Below are positions 14,850-15,149 of a stretch of DNA of 15,149 bases, in pieces; the first letter of the stretch is position 1, and the number at the start of each line of letters is the position of its first letter. The position numbers and the translations under genes were made by a program. Source of the DNA: Candidatus Glassbacteria bacterium RIFCSPLOWO2_12_FULL_58_11 (lineage in GTDB: Bacteria; Gemmatimonadota; Glassbacteria; GWA2-58-10). The notes under the pieces were generated by a model. The model saw nothing but the letters and a program-made list of their open reading frames with translations, ran no database searches and was not told the origin of the DNA. The stretch is taken from the NCBI GenBank assembly GCA_001780825.1, contig MFIX01000232.1, forward strand, positions 1 to 15,149, written 5' to 3'.

Positions 14850-15149
14850 ATGTCTGATTTACTGCAAGTGTTCCTGAGTGGGGTGGAAGATATGGCAAAA
14901 TCCATGAAAATACACGCCGCCGATATCGAGAAGAAAACAGGCAGTGAATCCGAGCTGGTCGAAAAAGTCGAGGCGCTGACCGCAAGAGTGGAAAAATTGA
15001 TCGGCCTGCTGGAGGAAAAACTGGGCACGGCGATAAAAGTCCAGCCGGCTAAAGGCAAAAGAATGATGGATATCAAACAGCGGATCAATGAAATCATAGC
15101 TCAGCACCCGGAGGGCATCCGTCCCCCGCAACTGGCCCGGATTATCGGC
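14850..15149 (+). CDS. Small coiled-coil protein with possible C-terminal helix-turn-helix (partial, runs off right edge)
   Basis: The frame opens at the ATG at 14850, preceded by a strong GGAGGA, and stays open for 100 codons to the edge. Residues about 27-60 (KKTGSESELVEKVEALTARV and the LIGLLEEKLG that follows) have heptad character and should form a coiled coil. Residues about 76-100 (QRINEIIAQHPEGIRPPQLARIIG) resemble the first helices of a winged helix domain of the kind that reads 'i..il..ep.G.s..ela...'. This suggests a small DNA-binding or regulatory protein that oligomerises. I cannot name it, and the remainder of the gene is not visible. It is transcribed away from the flagellar operon and is preceded by a good promoter. 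Confidence 0.75.
   Translation, partial: MSDLLQVFLSGVEDMAKSMKIHAADIEKKTGSESELVEKVEALTARVEKLIGLLEEKLGTAIKVQPAKGKRMMDIKQRINEIIAQHPEGIRPPQLARIIG

Noticed and set aside
1..15149. CRISPR arrays, tRNA or rRNA genes, insertion sequences, toxin or defence genes
   Set aside because: I looked for regularly spaced repeats, cloverleaf-like and rRNA-like segments and transposase or nuclease motifs on both strands and saw none. Only the small inverted repeat near 14098 suggests any mobile origin.

Overview
The window comes from a GC-rich chromosome of a motile Gram-negative (diderm) bacterium. Evidence for this is a flagellar basal-body/export operon, a beta-barrel outer-membrane protein with a signal peptide, and a separate ammonium-uptake cassette. 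No gene here fixes the phylum. The flagellar gene order, ending in a MotE/FlbB-like gene after fliJ, resembles arrangements in spirochaetes and other deep-branching diderms, but that is only suggestive.

Layout. (1) 1-1613, minus strand, cut by the left edge: a fused flavoenzyme with a PreA/dihydroorotate-dehydrogenase-type FMN domain followed by a GltD/PreT-type Fe-S and FAD/NAD(P) module. (2) 1614-2058: a leader with a small perfect stem-loop, then a good intrinsic terminator. (3) 2059-2766, minus: a membrane zinc metallopeptidase of the YugP type. (4) 2767-3218: a divergent intergenic region with a 19-bp near-perfect palindrome. (5) 3219-5935, plus: ammonium transporter amtB, a PII signalling protein and a TorF-like putative porin, a coherent ammonium-uptake cassette. 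(6) 5988-6022: a bidirectional intrinsic terminator between convergent transcripts. (7) 6068-13827, minus: flgB-flgC-(unknown)-fliE-fliF-fliG-fliH-fliI-fliJ-motE-like, tightly spaced and probably one operon. (8) 13828-14849: about 1 kb of visibly AT-richer DNA with no convincing gene. It carries a leftward terminator-like hairpin upstream of flgB, a 17-bp perfect inverted repeat with a degenerate third copy, and a good sigma-70-like promoter facing right. (9) 14850 to the right edge, plus: the start of a small coiled-coil protein with a possible helix-turn-helix.

How the parts work together. AmtB carries ammonium across the inner membrane. The PII protein encoded behind it would plug the channel and sense 2-oxoglutarate/ATP, and the porin-like protein may let substrate through the outer membrane. 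The PII T-loop keeps the Arg that enters the AmtB pore but lacks the Tyr used for uridylylation. The flagellar operon supplies the proximal rod (FlgB, FlgC, FliE), the MS ring (FliF), the rotor switch (FliG), the export ATPase with its stator and stalk (FliH, FliI, FliJ) and a MotE-like membrane protein.

I did not find a wholly new system. The best leads are the reversed-order flavoenzyme fusion, the PII lacking Tyr51, the unknown protein encoded inside the rod-gene cluster, and the repeat/terminator structures in the 1-kb gap upstream of flgB.
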